NCBI GenBank assembly: GCA_963660485.1
Contig: CAVKYH010000006.1
Location: 1 to 64,000, forward strand
Direction: 5' to 3'
DNA: 64,000 bases
Origin: UBA6398 sp963660485
Lineage (GTDB): Bacteria > Bacteroidota > Bacteroidia > Bacteroidales > Bacteroidaceae
This document shows positions 26,285 to 36,693 of this stretch, in pieces. The number at the start of each line of letters is the position of its first letter. Within the stretch, counting starts at the first letter, position 1. The position numbers and the translations under genes are program-made. The notes below the pieces were generated by a model. The model saw nothing but the letters and a program-made list of their open reading frames with translations, made no database searches and was not told the DNA's origin.

Positions 26285-28099
26285 TCAGGAAAACATGCTC
26301 TCGATTTTACTCTGGGGCATTATAGCCACAATAGTTTTGCCGTCGGGGGTATATTTCGGCGTGGTGGTGGCAAACAGCTCGTCTATCATCTTGTTCATCT
26401 CCTTGTTCGACAGCGGCGAATCGTAGGGAATTGCCGCATGCTGGGCAAGCACAAGGGCTATATGCTTGTCAACTTCTTCCTTAATCTTTGTCTGCCCCGC
26501 GCTTTCCTCCAACACATCGCGCAAAAGCTCTGTGGCGTTGAGTTTCTCGGTTCCTGCCGGCAATCCGTTGATTGCAAAACTGCCGTCGCCAAGGTCGGAG
26601 AGGTCGAAACCGGCTGCCACAATTTCGTTTGCCATTGCAGCGAGCGTGGTGCGCTCCTGAGTGTTGAGCTGCACGAGTTCCGGGAAAATGATGCGCTCGC
26701 TTGCCGCCTTGCGCTCCGACAAGTTTTTGAGGAAACGCTCATATAATATGCGTATGTGGGCGCGATGCTGGTCGATAAACATCAGTCCCGACGGCATGGC
26801 GGTTACAATGTAGCGCTTCTTGTATTGATAGTGCTCCAAGGTATGACCTTCGGCAGAATTTGCTCCGGTTTCCTCCACGGCAGGTGCGGCTGTTTTTTCC
26901 TGCGACGGCATATCGTTACGCCGGGTTATGCCGTCGAAAAGTTTTTGCCAATTGCGCGGCGCAGCAGGTCGGGATACCTCCGCCGACTGAAAGGGATTGT
27001 AGTCTCCGGAAAAGGTAACTTTAGGCTGTTCCACGTTCTTGCTGCGCGGATCATACACGGGAATTCCCAGAGGATTGTCGCCCTCTTCAAAATTAAGCTC
27101 CGGCACAGCATTAAACTTGCCCACAGATTCTTTCACCGCCGCCATGAGTATTTGAAACACCGCCTGCTCGTCCTCGAATTTGATTTCGGCTTTCGTGGGG
27201 TGGATATTGACGTCGATGCGCGCGGGATCAATGTCGAAATAAACAAAGAAACTCACTTGTTCGTCGGCGGGAATCAGCCGCTCATAGGCAAGCATCACGG
27301 CTTTGCCGAAATAAGGGTGGCGCATGTAGCGGCCGTTCACGAAGAAAAACTGTTTGCTGCCTTTTTTACGCGCACTCTCGGGCGTTCCAACAAAGCCCTT
27401 GATTTTTACAATCGACGTGTCAACTTCTATATGCAGCAGCTGTTGGTTCATGCGCTTGCCAAACACGTCGGCTATGCGTTGCAGGCAAGACCCCGCCGGC
27501 AAATCGTGCACCAAAGTATCGTTGTTGTATAAAGAGAAGCGCACCTCGGGGTGAGCCAAAACTATCTTCTCGAATTCAGTGATGATGTTGTTGAACTCTG
27601 TCTGGTTTGACTTCAAGAATCTGCGCCTTGCCGGAATATTGAAAAACAAGTTCTTTACCAAGAAATTCGCACCCACATCACACGCCACCGGTTGTTGGTC
27701 GGTTACTTTAGAACCCTCGATTGACAAGCTCACGCCAAGTTTGCTGTCTGCCATACGTGTGCGCAATTCCACCTGGGCCACGGCGGCAATCGAAGGCAAA
27801 GCCTCGCCACGGAATCCCATGGTGTGGAGACTGAAAAGGTCGGCAGCTTTGCTGATCTTTGATGTGGCATGACGCTCAAACGCCAAACGCGCATCGGTTT
27901 CGCTCATGCCGCAACCGTTGTCCACAACTTGAATGCACGTTTTACCGGCATCGGTTATAAGAACATCGATCTTGGTGGCTCCTGCATCAAGTGCATTTTC
28001 CACGAGTTCCTTTACCACCGAAGCGGGACGCTGTATAACCTCTCCGGCAGCAATCTGGTTTGCCACCGAGTCGGGAAGTAGATGTATGATATCCGGCAT
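26285..28099 (-). CDS. mutL: DNA mismatch repair protein MutL
   Basis: A 604-residue GHKL ATPase that couples MutS mismatch recognition to repair. The ATP-binding motifs are ELVENALDAGAT, DNGCGM and the GFRGEAL region. The C-terminal dimerisation domain contains DQHRAHIRILYERF at the position where endonuclease-type MutL proteins have DQHA(X)2E(X)4E; the motif's first glutamate is replaced by isoleucine, so nicking activity is doubtful. It is the last gene of the guaB-ppiC-surA-ostA-mutL run, 57 bp after the OstA-like gene. Confidence 0.96.
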   Translation of the reverse strand: MPDIIHLLPDSVANQIAAGEVIQRPASVVKELVENALDAGATKIDVLITDAGKTCIQVVDNGCGMSETDARLAFERHATSKISKAADLFSLHTMGFRGEALPSIAAVAQVELRTRMADSKLGVSLSIEGSKVTDQQPVACDVGANFLVKNLFFNIPARRRFLKSNQTEFNNIITEFEKIVLAHPEVRFSLYNNDTLVHDLPAGSCLQRIADVFGKRMNQQLLHIEVDTSIVKIKGFVGTPESARKKGSKQFFFVNGRYMRHPYFGKAVMLAYERLIPADEQVSFFVYFDIDPARIDVNIHPTKAEIKFEDEQAVFQILMAAVKESVGKFNAVPELNFEEGDNPLGIPVYDPRSKNVEQPKVTFSGDYNPFQSAEVSRPAAPRNWQKLFDGITRRNDMPSQEKTAAPAVEETGANSAEGHTLEHYQYKKRYIVTAMPSGLMFIDQHRAHIRILYERFLKNLSERKAASERIIFPELVQLNTQERTTLAAMANEIVAAGFDLSDLGDGSFAINGLPAGTEKLNATELLRDVLEESAGQTKIKEEVDKHIALVLAQHAAIPYDSPLSNKEMNKMIDELFATTTPKYTPDGKTIVAIMPQSKIESMFS

Positions 28100-28156
28100 A
28101 TTGTGTTTGCAATAGGGTGAATCGAGGCGGCAAAGCCACCAAGGGCAACGGCGCGA

Positions 28157-29854
28157 CTATTTGCCGGTTGCGTTGCCGAGTTTCTTTTTGGCAATCTCAG
28201 AGAGCGTTTGCAAAGGAGCCTGACGTCTCACAGTTTCGCGCAGTTCCTTTCCTTCGCCTTTCTCTTTCCATACAAAAATATCGTCCTTGTTTTTGGGGCG
28301 GATATAGTCGAACCACGCAAAATTCTTGAGGAACAATTGATCTTCGGGCGCAAGTTTCAAAGGATACATCGTGCCGTTTGCCGGAGCACTCCAAATATGA
28401 TGCATCTTCCGGTCTTTCATATACATTCTTAGCTCGGAGGTCTGCATGCGGTTGAGCCCGATCATCGTGCTGTCGCTGTCGTAAGGATAATAAGCCACGT
28501 CAACATTACCCACAACCTTGCTCCACGAAAGTTTCCCGTCATCAAAATACGCAAACATCTCGCGCCCCGCAACTTGATTGAAGTTGGCGCTGTCGAGTTG
28601 CTGCGCGAGCAAAGTTTGTCTTATCACATGAACGCTGTCTAAGGACGAATCGCTCATGAACGCCTGTATTTCCTCGCCAAGCAGCTGCTGATTGTTGTTC
28701 CAGACTATGGGATTGCCATACATAGTCATCTTCTTTTCCTTGGAGTCGTATTTCAGCGAATCGCAAACGCTCTGCACATCTACGCGAAAGGCTCTCGCTT
28801 TATGGTAGCCGTGTATCAAACGAAATACACTGTCGGTGCGGATATTATAGGTGAATATCTTGAACGTATCGGCGTGCATATAAAGAGTGTCGGGCGAGGA
28901 ATAGTCGCGCACAACGGCGTTATTGGTTGCCATGGCGTATCCCGTGGTATCATCATACTCGCAATAATCGCCCGTGAGCAGGTTTTTGTTTCCTTTGTCG
29001 TTGTAAATGATATTACGATAAGCACGCATTTTTCCGTTCTTCTTGTCGTAATACATACTGTCGCCCGTCATAGTGCTGTTGCCGTTGATTACAACCGAAC
29101 GGTCGAACAGTTCGGCGTAATCTTTAGCCGTGTCATAATACCCACGTTCGGTGTAGATTTTATTACCGTCGCTGGTGATGTTTGAAGGTCCTACAATATG
29201 AGTGAGTTTAGTGAGCGTGTTGTAATGAAGGGTATCGGAGGTGAGAACAAAACGGTCGTTCGTAAGCTTTACGTGGTAGTTGAACACCGCCTCACGGGTT
29301 TGCGGCGAATACTCTCCCCAATCGGAAACGAGAACATTCTTGCCATCATAAAGTTTTCCGCCGTCAAAAAAATAGCCAAGGTTGTAAAGTTTGTCGTAGT
29401 TCAAACTGTCGGTAACAAGTAGCGTTCCGCGATGTTTAAGATGCACGTTCTTCCGCGCCTGGGCTATCTGGGCATCACCATCATACTTGAGATAATCACC
29501 GGTAAGCGACAAAGTGTCTCCCTGAACCATCTTAACGTTGCTGAAAGCCTCAAAGGAATTCGAAGCCTTGTAATAGTATGCGCTGTCGCAGAATAGTTTT
29601 ATATTGCCATGGTTGAACTGCACATTGCCATTGAGTATGTTGGCATTAGGGTTCTTCATCATGTCATAATGCAAGAGATCGGCATGCACAAGAACGATGC
29701 GTTCCCCTTTTTGACGCTTCGTATCCTTTTTTACAGGCTTGGTAGTAGCCGCGCCAACGGTAGTAAAAGCAACAAACAAAAGTAAAATGAGGCACAAACT
29801 GCAAAAATGCGATCTGTGCCTTGATAACATGCTACATATATTGCGTTGTATCAT
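28157..29854 (-). CDS. OstA/LptA-like organic solvent tolerance protein
   Basis: A 565-residue exported protein with OstA-type beta-jellyroll repeats (DLLHYDMMKNPNANILNGNV, then GDYLKYDG and GDYCEYDD) as in periplasmic lipopolysaccharide transport proteins LptA and LptD. In Bacteroidota this family is expected to help carry LPS to the outer membrane. Signal segment about 12-34 (CLILLLFVAFTTVGAA). ATG 29854 overlaps the stop of the preceding SurA-like gene as ATGA, which argues for this start over an upstream one at 29896 and for translational coupling. Confidence 0.85.
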   Translation of the reverse strand: MIQRNICSMLSRHRSHFCSLCLILLLFVAFTTVGAATTKPVKKDTKRQKGERIVLVHADLLHYDMMKNPNANILNGNVQFNHGNIKLFCDSAYYYKASNSFEAFSNVKMVQGDTLSLTGDYLKYDGDAQIAQARKNVHLKHRGTLLVTDSLNYDKLYNLGYFFDGGKLYDGKNVLVSDWGEYSPQTREAVFNYHVKLTNDRFVLTSDTLHYNTLTKLTHIVGPSNITSDGNKIYTERGYYDTAKDYAELFDRSVVINGNSTMTGDSMYYDKKNGKMRAYRNIIYNDKGNKNLLTGDYCEYDDTTGYAMATNNAVVRDYSSPDTLYMHADTFKIFTYNIRTDSVFRLIHGYHKARAFRVDVQSVCDSLKYDSKEKKMTMYGNPIVWNNNQQLLGEEIQAFMSDSSLDSVHVIRQTLLAQQLDSANFNQVAGREMFAYFDDGKLSWSKVVGNVDVAYYPYDSDSTMIGLNRMQTSELRMYMKDRKMHHIWSAPANGTMYPLKLAPEDQLFLKNFAWFDYIRPKNKDDIFVWKEKGEGKELRETVRRQAPLQTLSEIAKKKLGNATGK

Positions 29855-31227
29855 TTTTTTACCCAACCTGGATAACGGAAATCGCAATCTCGCCATTCCG
29901 GTTTAATACTTATATATGTTGTTTTCTGCTTGTCGCGAATCCAATCATCGATCACCTTGTTTTGCTCTTGGGTTACGAGAATATTCTGCAAGGTTTGGAA
30001 ATCCTCTGTCATCGAAGCGTAGTGTTCTTCGTTGCGGTCGGTCAATTTTACTATCGCACAAACTTGCTGGCCTTTCTTGGTAGTCATAGAGAATGGCTTG
30101 GAAATTTCGCCGGGCTTCATAGTGCTCACAACCTTAGCCACATCTTGCGGAAGATCTCGGAGTTCAAACCACTGAGTCATTCCGGCACGTGGATTGTTTG
30201 CCGATACGCTTTTCCCCATTATGCCACGGTTGTTACGAGTGTCTTTATCGTCTGAATAAACCACGGCATCTTCAAACGAGAACTTGCCGTCGCGGATATC
30301 TGTAGCGATGGAATCGAGACGGGATAGGCATGCCTTTACTGCGGCATCGCTTACTACCGGTTTCTTGAGTATATGCCGTACGCGTATTTTATCACCTCGG
30401 CGATCTATCAACTGTATTATATGATAACCAAATTCGGTCTTGACAATACGTGATACCTTCTTGGGATCCGTAAGTGAGAAAGCAACGTTCGCAAATTCAG
30501 GAACAAGTTCGCCTTTACCCATATACGGCAATTCTCCTCCGTTTCGACGCGTACCTTCGTCCTCGCTGTACATCATGGCAAGGGTTGCAAAATCACTTTC
30601 ACCCGATGTAATTCGTTTGGTATAGTCGCGCAATTCATTTTCGATATGTTCCATTTCTTCGCGGCTCACTTCGGGTGTGTTCGTTATTATCTGCACTTCG
30701 TATCGAGTAGGGATAAGAGGCAAACTATCTTGGGGCACATTTTTAAAATAGTTCCTCACCTCGGCAGGAGTAACCTTTACGTCGGCAGCAATCTTGCGTT
30801 TCACTTCCTCCACGACTGACATCTTTTTGAGCTGCTCCATTGTCTGCTGGCGTATCTGGGTCATTGGCTTACGCATATACTCTTCCAGTTTTTCCTTAGA
30901 GCCAGCCATCTGAATCATATAGTTCAAACGGTATTCCAATTCCTGCAACACATCACCGTCTTTCACTTCAATGCTGTCTATAAGCGCTTGATGTAAAAAC
31001 AATTTCTGTATTGCCATTTGCTCAGGTATCACGCAGCGCGGATTACCTTCCGTGGCCTCGCCGTTAACTTCGGAAACAAGTCGCTGTTCCTCCACTTCGG
31101 ATTTGAATATCGGCTCATCGCCCACCACCCAAATCACTTCGTCGATAACGTTATTGTTTTGTGCGAACGCTGTTGCCGGCAAAATCACAGCCGATACGTA
31201 CAGCAGAATTTTTCTTAGCTTATTCAT
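29851..31227 (-). CDS. SurA-like periplasmic peptidyl-prolyl isomerase
   Basis: A 458-residue parvulin chaperone expected to escort outer-membrane beta-barrel precursors. ATG 31227 gives the signal peptide MNKLRKILLYVSAVILPATAFAQ in full (here cited as residues 1-23). A SurA N domain follows, then a parvulin domain with GGELPYMGKGELVPEFANVA and FGYHIIQLIDRRG, and a second, weaker one (RNNRGIMG). A longer frame from 31266 overlaps the PpiC gene. Its neighbours PpiC, OstA-like and guaB form a conserved Bacteroidota run. Confidence 0.92.
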   Translation of the reverse strand: MNKLRKILLYVSAVILPATAFAQNNNVIDEVIWVVGDEPIFKSEVEEQRLVSEVNGEATEGNPRCVIPEQMAIQKLFLHQALIDSIEVKDGDVLQELEYRLNYMIQMAGSKEKLEEYMRKPMTQIRQQTMEQLKKMSVVEEVKRKIAADVKVTPAEVRNYFKNVPQDSLPLIPTRYEVQIITNTPEVSREEMEHIENELRDYTKRITSGESDFATLAMMYSEDEGTRRNGGELPYMGKGELVPEFANVAFSLTDPKKVSRIVKTEFGYHIIQLIDRRGDKIRVRHILKKPVVSDAAVKACLSRLDSIATDIRDGKFSFEDAVVYSDDKDTRNNRGIMGKSVSANNPRAGMTQWFELRDLPQDVAKVVSTMKPGEISKPFSMTTKKGQQVCAIVKLTDRNEEHYASMTEDFQTLQNILVTQEQNKVIDDWIRDKQKTTYISIKPEWRDCDFRYPGWVKK

Positions 31228-31255
31228 TCTGTTTTTTTCAATTAACGGAATTCCC

Positions 31256-32677
31256 TTATTGTTCACGGCTCACGGTTTCCACCACATCGTCGTTAACCTT
31301 TACGCTGCTTTTTTCACGCAACTGCTTAATCCATTCCTTTTCCTTGTAGTCTTGATAGTCGCTGGTAACTTGCGCTTTCACATCTGCGAGTTCTTCGGGA
31401 GATTTCTTCAGCAGTTTGCCTTCCATTCCGAGATAAGGGAAATGCTTTGAGTTGGGGATTTTCACACTGTCGTTCTTAAATATATATTTGTCGACAATAC
31501 GATTTTCTCCTTCTTTCCAAATGCCATGCGACACCATTACTTTTTCCTTTCCTCCGGTATTGAAACGCTTTTTTATCTCACCGTTCCAATCTTTTCCCGC
31601 ATATTTTTTAAGCACAGCCTTCACTTCTTTTACAAGTGCCTCTTCTGTGGTGTGAAACACGAAGCCTTTGTATCGCGGCGAATCCCATTGGTAGTTTTTC
31701 TTGTTTTTCTTGAAAAACGCCTCCTGGCCTTTCACGTCTTTTTCAGCCTTATCCCATACCTCCTGTTTGGTAATGTTGTAAGCCAAAAGCCCCTCGCGAT
31801 AATCTTGGGTTACATATTTCAATGTAGCATCGTCGTTTTCGTGTTCTTTCTCTATTTGATCGAGCACTTCATCGCGTGTCTTTCCGCCCGAAGCCTTTAC
31901 AAGTTTCTCCACAGCATGGTTGAAAACCATCTGCAGCAAACCTTGTGGGTTGAGAATCTTTATAAGTTCGTCTTTCTTCTGTTCGTAAGGCTGCAATTTG
32001 GCCCGCGCGCGCATCAATACTATATGATAGCCTGCCGTTGACTCGAATGGTTCTGACATTTCGCCCGCCTTGAGCGCGTAGCATTTGTCTTCAAACTCTT
32101 TGAGTGTCGCCCCAGGACCAATGTCGGGCAATTCGCCGCCGCGACGTGCCGAAGCAATATCCTGCGAGCATGCCTTGGCCACTTCTGCAAAGTCGGCGCC
32201 GCTTTTCAAAACGCTGTAAATAGAATCTATCTTGACTTTGGCCTCTGCTTTCTGCTTGTCGCTGGCTTTTTGCGGCACAGAGACAAACACATGCGAGACG
32301 CTAAGGATATCCGAATCCTTGAGCTGCGTCTTCATTCGGTCGTAAATCGAACGCACGATGGAATCTTCAAATTGCGTATCGGTAACATATTTCGTCAGCA
32401 GGTCGTTGCGATAAGTGGCAAACTCCTGGCGGAATTCCTTTGCGGTATCTATACGTTGCTTGAGCGCTTCCGCTATTTTCAGGCGGTAGTTTATATACAG
32501 ATCCACATATTCCTTTACGCTTGTACCCGATGCCTTGTTGCGGTTGTAAGCACGTTCAAATTCCGAACGCGCCACATTGTTGCCGTTGATGGTCATCACC
32601 ACGGGATCGTTGGCATTTTGTGCATATCCACACACACTTGCCAACACTAAGAGCAGTATTCCTCCGATGCGTTTCAT
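31256..32677 (-). CDS. PpiC-type periplasmic peptidyl-prolyl isomerase
   Basis: A 473-residue exported protein with signal peptide MKRIGGILLLVLASVCGYAQ (start ATG 32677; an upstream start at 32713 would place charged residues before it). A SurA-like N-terminal segment is followed by a parvulin domain (LSVSHVFVSVP, ARRGGELPDIGPG, TAGYHIVLMR) and a long C-terminal helical region. Likely assists folding of outer-membrane proteins together with the next gene. Confidence 0.9.
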   Translation of the reverse strand: MKRIGGILLLVLASVCGYAQNANDPVVMTINGNNVARSEFERAYNRNKASGTSVKEYVDLYINYRLKIAEALKQRIDTAKEFRQEFATYRNDLLTKYVTDTQFEDSIVRSIYDRMKTQLKDSDILSVSHVFVSVPQKASDKQKAEAKVKIDSIYSVLKSGADFAEVAKACSQDIASARRGGELPDIGPGATLKEFEDKCYALKAGEMSEPFESTAGYHIVLMRARAKLQPYEQKKDELIKILNPQGLLQMVFNHAVEKLVKASGGKTRDEVLDQIEKEHENDDATLKYVTQDYREGLLAYNITKQEVWDKAEKDVKGQEAFFKKNKKNYQWDSPRYKGFVFHTTEEALVKEVKAVLKKYAGKDWNGEIKKRFNTGGKEKVMVSHGIWKEGENRIVDKYIFKNDSVKIPNSKHFPYLGMEGKLLKKSPEELADVKAQVTSDYQDYKEKEWIKQLREKSSVKVNDDVVETVSREQ

Positions 32678-32712
32678 ATCAGCATTATTAATGATGCGCC
32701 GCCTTTCCGGCA

Positions 32713-34197
32713 TTATCCTCTCGGCGCCGGGCTATAGTTGGGAGCTTCGCTCGTTATGTTGATATCGTGCGGGTGGCTTTCGAGCACGCCGGCATTTGTA
32801 ATGCGGGTAAACTTCGCGTTGTGCAGCTCGTCAATAGTATGAGCGCCGCAATATCCCATTCCGGAGCGCAAACCGCCCACAAGCTGGTATATCACTTCCT
32901 GCACAGTGCCTTTGTAGGGCACGCGGCCGCTTATTCCTTCGGGCACGAGCTTCTTGGTATCGGTTACGCCGCTTTGGAAATAACGGTCCTTTGAGCCATT
33001 TTCCATTGCTTCCAGCGAACCCATGCCGCGATACGACTTGAACTTTCTGCCATTGAATATTATTGTTTCGCCCGGCGATTCTTCTGTACCTGCCACCAGC
33101 GAGCCAATCATCACGGAGTTGCCGCCGGCTGCAAGAGCCTTGACAATATCGCCCGAATAGCGCAGACCGCCGTCGGCAATCATAGGAACTCCTGTTCCGG
33201 CAAGGGCGCACGAAACGTCGTAAACGGCTGAAAGTTGCGGAACGCCTACTCCTGCCACCACGCGGGTTGTACAAATCGAGCCCGGGCCTATACCTACTTT
33301 TATGCCGTCGGCTCCGGCTTCAACAAGAGCCCTAGCAGCTTCGCCCGTTGCCACATTTCCTACAACAAACTGTTGTTGCGGATACGCCGCTTTTGCCTCG
33401 CGCAGTTTATCGATAACGCCCTGAGAATGTCCGTGAGCCGTGTCAATCACAATAGCATCGGCACCTGCTTTGATCAAGGCCTCGATACGTTCGAGCGTAT
33501 CCACTGTTACGCCCACGCCTGCCGCAACACGCAAACGTCCTTTCTCGTCCTTGCAAGCCATAGGTTTGTCCTTGGCTTTGGTGATATCCTTGTAGGTGAT
33601 AAGTCCCACGATATGGTTTTCCTTGTCTACCACAGGGAGCTTTTCAATCTTGTTTTGCTGCAAAATTTCCGCAGCCTGGTCAAGATCAGTCTTCTGAGTG
33701 GTGGTAACAAGGTTCTTGCTGGTCATCACATCGTCGATTTTCTTGTTCATATCGTGCTCAAAGCGCAAATCGCGGTTGGTAACGATGCCCACAAGATGCT
33801 TTTCCTCATCTACCACAGGTATACCGCCGATATGGTATTCGCTCATAAGACAAAGCGCAGCGCGCACCGTAGAGCCATGAAGTATTGTAACGGGGTCGTA
33901 AATCATACCGTTTTCGGCACGTTTGACGATAGCCACTTCGCGAGCCTGATCTTCTATCGACATATTCTTGTGGATAACGCCGATACCGCCCTCACGGGCA
34001 ATGGCAATAGCCATTTTCGATTCGGTTACGGTGTCCATGGCAGCCGTAACAAAAGGAATGTTCAGGTTGATGTTGCGGGTAAATCTTGTAGCAAGTTTCA
34101 CCTCGCGCGGAAGTACATTTGAATAAGCCGGAATAAGAAGGACGTCGTCGAATGTCAAACCGTCCATTACAATTTTGTCTGCAATAAATGAAGCCAT
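32713..34197 (-). CDS. guaB: inosine-5'-monophosphate dehydrogenase
   Basis: Oxidises IMP to XMP with NAD+, the entry to guanine nucleotides. At 494 residues it has full length: the (beta/alpha)8 barrel interrupted by two CBS domains (about 95-205), the catalytic C309 in GPGSICTTR, and the flap region with GMGSLEAM. First gene of a minus-strand run that continues into the envelope chaperones and mutL. Confidence 0.97.
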   Translation of the reverse strand: MASFIADKIVMDGLTFDDVLLIPAYSNVLPREVKLATRFTRNINLNIPFVTAAMDTVTESKMAIAIAREGGIGVIHKNMSIEDQAREVAIVKRAENGMIYDPVTILHGSTVRAALCLMSEYHIGGIPVVDEEKHLVGIVTNRDLRFEHDMNKKIDDVMTSKNLVTTTQKTDLDQAAEILQQNKIEKLPVVDKENHIVGLITYKDITKAKDKPMACKDEKGRLRVAAGVGVTVDTLERIEALIKAGADAIVIDTAHGHSQGVIDKLREAKAAYPQQQFVVGNVATGEAARALVEAGADGIKVGIGPGSICTTRVVAGVGVPQLSAVYDVSCALAGTGVPMIADGGLRYSGDIVKALAAGGNSVMIGSLVAGTEESPGETIIFNGRKFKSYRGMGSLEAMENGSKDRYFQSGVTDTKKLVPEGISGRVPYKGTVQEVIYQLVGGLRSGMGYCGAHTIDELHNAKFTRITNAGVLESHPHDINITSEAPNYSPAPRG

Positions 34198-34459
34198 AAA
34201 AATATGTTTTTATTGCGCACAAATTTACTCAAAATATTCGATACCCCATAACTACCGCCGCGTTTTTAACCTAATCTAACACCACTTTATATTTATCTCC
34301 ACCCCACAACGCGCCAATCATAATGTTTTTGGTATTCACGCCATGCAAATCCGCGCACACGGGAGCAGTTTTTCCGTCAGAAAAAACTGCAAAAACCACT
34401 CTTCACACATACTTTTTCATTCCCATTTCAGGCTAATTACAAACGCACAAATATTGCCC

Positions 34460-34575
34460 GAAAAAAGACATCGGATATCGGAAAAACGATGTCAGACATA
34501 ATTTAAACGATGTCTGACATAATTTAAATTACAAGGCATCTCGTAAAAACAAGATGCCTTGTAATTTTTCGATGC
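34460..34575. repeat. 21-bp modular array 11 (F-F-D-D')
   Basis: F units at 34489-34509 and 34510-34530 use the AATTTAAA spacer of the other families, then D at 34531-34551 and D' at 34552-34571, which form an inverted pair. A degenerate F cap precedes. It lies between the guaB start and the groEL stop; the rest of the 560-bp gap holds a groEL terminator and no gene. Confidence 0.88.
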
Positions 34576-34674
34576 AAGCACAAGCGTTTCCGCAACAAGC
34601 CAACAATCTGTTTTACAAGCGTTTCTAAAAGTAACAGCACAAACCATGAAATCCACGGCAAAAGCATGAGCAAA

Positions 34675-34711
34675 ATAAAAATCGGGGCGGCATTTTGCCG
34701 TCCCGATTTCT
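34675..34711 (-). terminator. terminator after groEL
   Basis: Stem AATCGGGACGGCA / TGCCGCCCCGATT with a TTTT run on the minus strand, about 50 bp beyond the groEL stop codon. Confidence 0.87.
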
Positions 34712-34758
34712 CGGTATAAAGTGTTACAAATGTTTTGTTTTCTTCGCTACATCGCGGA

Positions 34759-36390
34759 TTACATCATGCCGCCGCCCATTCCGGGATTTGCCATAGGAGC
34801 GGGAGCGTCCTCTTTCTTGTCGCAAATCACGCACTCTGTGGTGAGGAACATGCCTGCCACAGAAGCAGCGTTCTCAAGAGCTACACGTGTAACCTTTGCA
34901 GGGTCAACCACACCCTGTTCGCGCAAATCGCCCCAGGTTTCGGTTTTAGCGTTGAAGCCGTAGTTGCCTTCGCCCTCGCGAACCTTGTTCACGATCACAG
35001 CACCTTCGATGCCCGCATTGGAGCAAATCTGGCGCAAAGGCTCCTCAATTGCGCGACGAACTATTGCAATACCCGTTGTTTCGTCCGCATTGTCGCCCGT
35101 CATGTTGTCGAGAGCTTTCTGTGCGCGGATATAAGCCACGCCACCGCCGGTTACGATACCCTCTTCGATAGCTGCGCGCGTTGCACATAGAGCATCGTCG
35201 CAACGATCTTTCTTTTCTTTCTGTTCGGTTTCAGATGCCGCACCAACTTCGAGTACACATACGCCGCCCGAGAGCTTAGCAAGACGTTCCTGAAGTTTCT
35301 CCTTGTCGTAAGTAGAAGTGCAGTTTTCGATTTCATTCTTCAACTGGCCGATACGATCCTGGATATTCTGTTTGTCGCCGCCGCCGTTAACGATAGTAGT
35401 GTTGTCTTTGGTTACGGTTACCTTCTCTGCCGAGCCGAGCATCTCTATTGTTGCTTGCTCAAGCTTCAATCCCTTGTCTTCGCTGATAACTACGCCGCCG
35501 GTAAGAATTGCTACATCTTCGAGCATAGCCTTGCGACGATCGCCGAAGCCAGGAGCCTTGATTGCGCAAATCTTCAATTGTGCGCGCAAGCGGTTTACCA
35601 CCAAAGTTGTGAGGGCTTCAGAATCCACGTCTTCTGCTATTACGAGAAGTGGACGCCCGCTCTGCACAGCGCTGTTCAATATTGGGAGGAAATCCTTGAG
35701 GTTGGAGATTTTCTTGTCGTATATCAAAATGTAGGGCTTCTCCATTACGCATTCCATCTTCTCCGCCTCGGTGATGAAATAGGGTGAAAGATATCCGCGG
35801 TCGAACTGCATACCTTCTACAGTCTTCAAAACGGTGTCGCGTCCCTTTGCGTCTTCGATTGTAATCACTCCGTTTACGCTTACAGCGCGCATACCGTCGG
35901 CGATGAGCTTTCCGATTTCGGGGTCGTTGTTTCCGGAAATTGTTGCAACCTGTTCGATTTTCTCGTAGCTGCTTTCGATTTTTTCTGCCTGGCTCTTGAT
36001 TTCTTCTACAACCTTTGCCACAGCCTTGTCAATGCCTCGTTTGATATCGAGAGGGTTTGCGCCGGCTGCCACATTCTTCATTCCTTCGGTAAGGATAGCC
36101 TGTGTGAGCACGGTAGCCGTTGTAGTTCCGTCGCCTGCGTCATCTCCGGTTTTGCTTGCCACACTCTTTACGAGCTGTGCGCCTGCATTTTTGAACGAGT
36201 CCTCGAGTTCGATTTCCTTTGCTACGGTTACGCCGTCCTTTGTGATGCGGGGAGCGCCGAATTTCTTGTCGATAACCACATTGCGGCCCTTAGGACCGAG
36301 AGTAACCTTCACTGCGTTTGCCAAGGCATCGGCTCCTTCTTTCAGAAGTTCGCGTGCCTCTACATTATATTTTACGTCTTTTGCTGCCAT
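34759..36390 (-). CDS. groEL: 60-kDa chaperonin GroEL
   Basis: A 543-residue subunit of the double-ring ATP-driven folding chamber. The N-terminus is MAAKDVKYNVEARELL, the ATPase motif GDGTTTATVL, and the C-terminus the flexible GGM-type tail NPGMGGGMM. It follows groES by 30 bp. Confidence 0.98.
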   Translation of the reverse strand: MAAKDVKYNVEARELLKEGADALANAVKVTLGPKGRNVVIDKKFGAPRITKDGVTVAKEIELEDSFKNAGAQLVKSVASKTGDDAGDGTTTATVLTQAILTEGMKNVAAGANPLDIKRGIDKAVAKVVEEIKSQAEKIESSYEKIEQVATISGNNDPEIGKLIADGMRAVSVNGVITIEDAKGRDTVLKTVEGMQFDRGYLSPYFITEAEKMECVMEKPYILIYDKKISNLKDFLPILNSAVQSGRPLLVIAEDVDSEALTTLVVNRLRAQLKICAIKAPGFGDRRKAMLEDVAILTGGVVISEDKGLKLEQATIEMLGSAEKVTVTKDNTTIVNGGGDKQNIQDRIGQLKNEIENCTSTYDKEKLQERLAKLSGGVCVLEVGAASETEQKEKKDRCDDALCATRAAIEEGIVTGGGVAYIRAQKALDNMTGDNADETTGIAIVRRAIEEPLRQICSNAGIEGAVIVNKVREGEGNYGFNAKTETWGDLREQGVVDPAKVTRVALENAASVAGMFLTTECVICDKKEDAPAPMANPGMGGGMM

Positions 36391-36420
36391 GATTTTGTTG
36401 TTTTTTACAAGTTAAACATA

Positions 36421-36693
36421 TTATGCCAAAATAGCGAGAACGTCGCTCTGGCGCATGATGAGATATTTTTCATCGCCAATTTCGATTTCTGTGCCTGCGT
36501 ATTTGCCGAAGAGCACTTGGTCGCCGGCTTTGAGCACCATTTTTTCGTCTTTAGTGCCTTCACCTGCAGCTACAACTTCGCCTTTCAACGGTTTTTCCTT
36601 AGCTGTATCGGGAATAATGATACCTGCCACAGTTTTCTCCTCAGCCTTTGCGGGAGCAATCAGAACTCTGTCTGCCAATGGTTTAATGTTCAT
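36421..36693 (-). CDS. groES: 10-kDa co-chaperonin GroES
   Basis: A 90-residue lid of the GroEL chamber. It has the IKPLADRVLI start, the mobile loop around KTVAGIIIPDTAKEKP and the GKYAGTEIEI strand. First gene of groES-groEL, with an array of TGTCAT/ATGACA half-sites 143-188 bp upstream that may regulate the pair. Confidence 0.98.
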   Translation of the reverse strand: MNIKPLADRVLIAPAKAEEKTVAGIIIPDTAKEKPLKGEVVAAGEGTKDEKMVLKAGDQVLFGKYAGTEIEIGDEKYLIMRQSDVLAILA

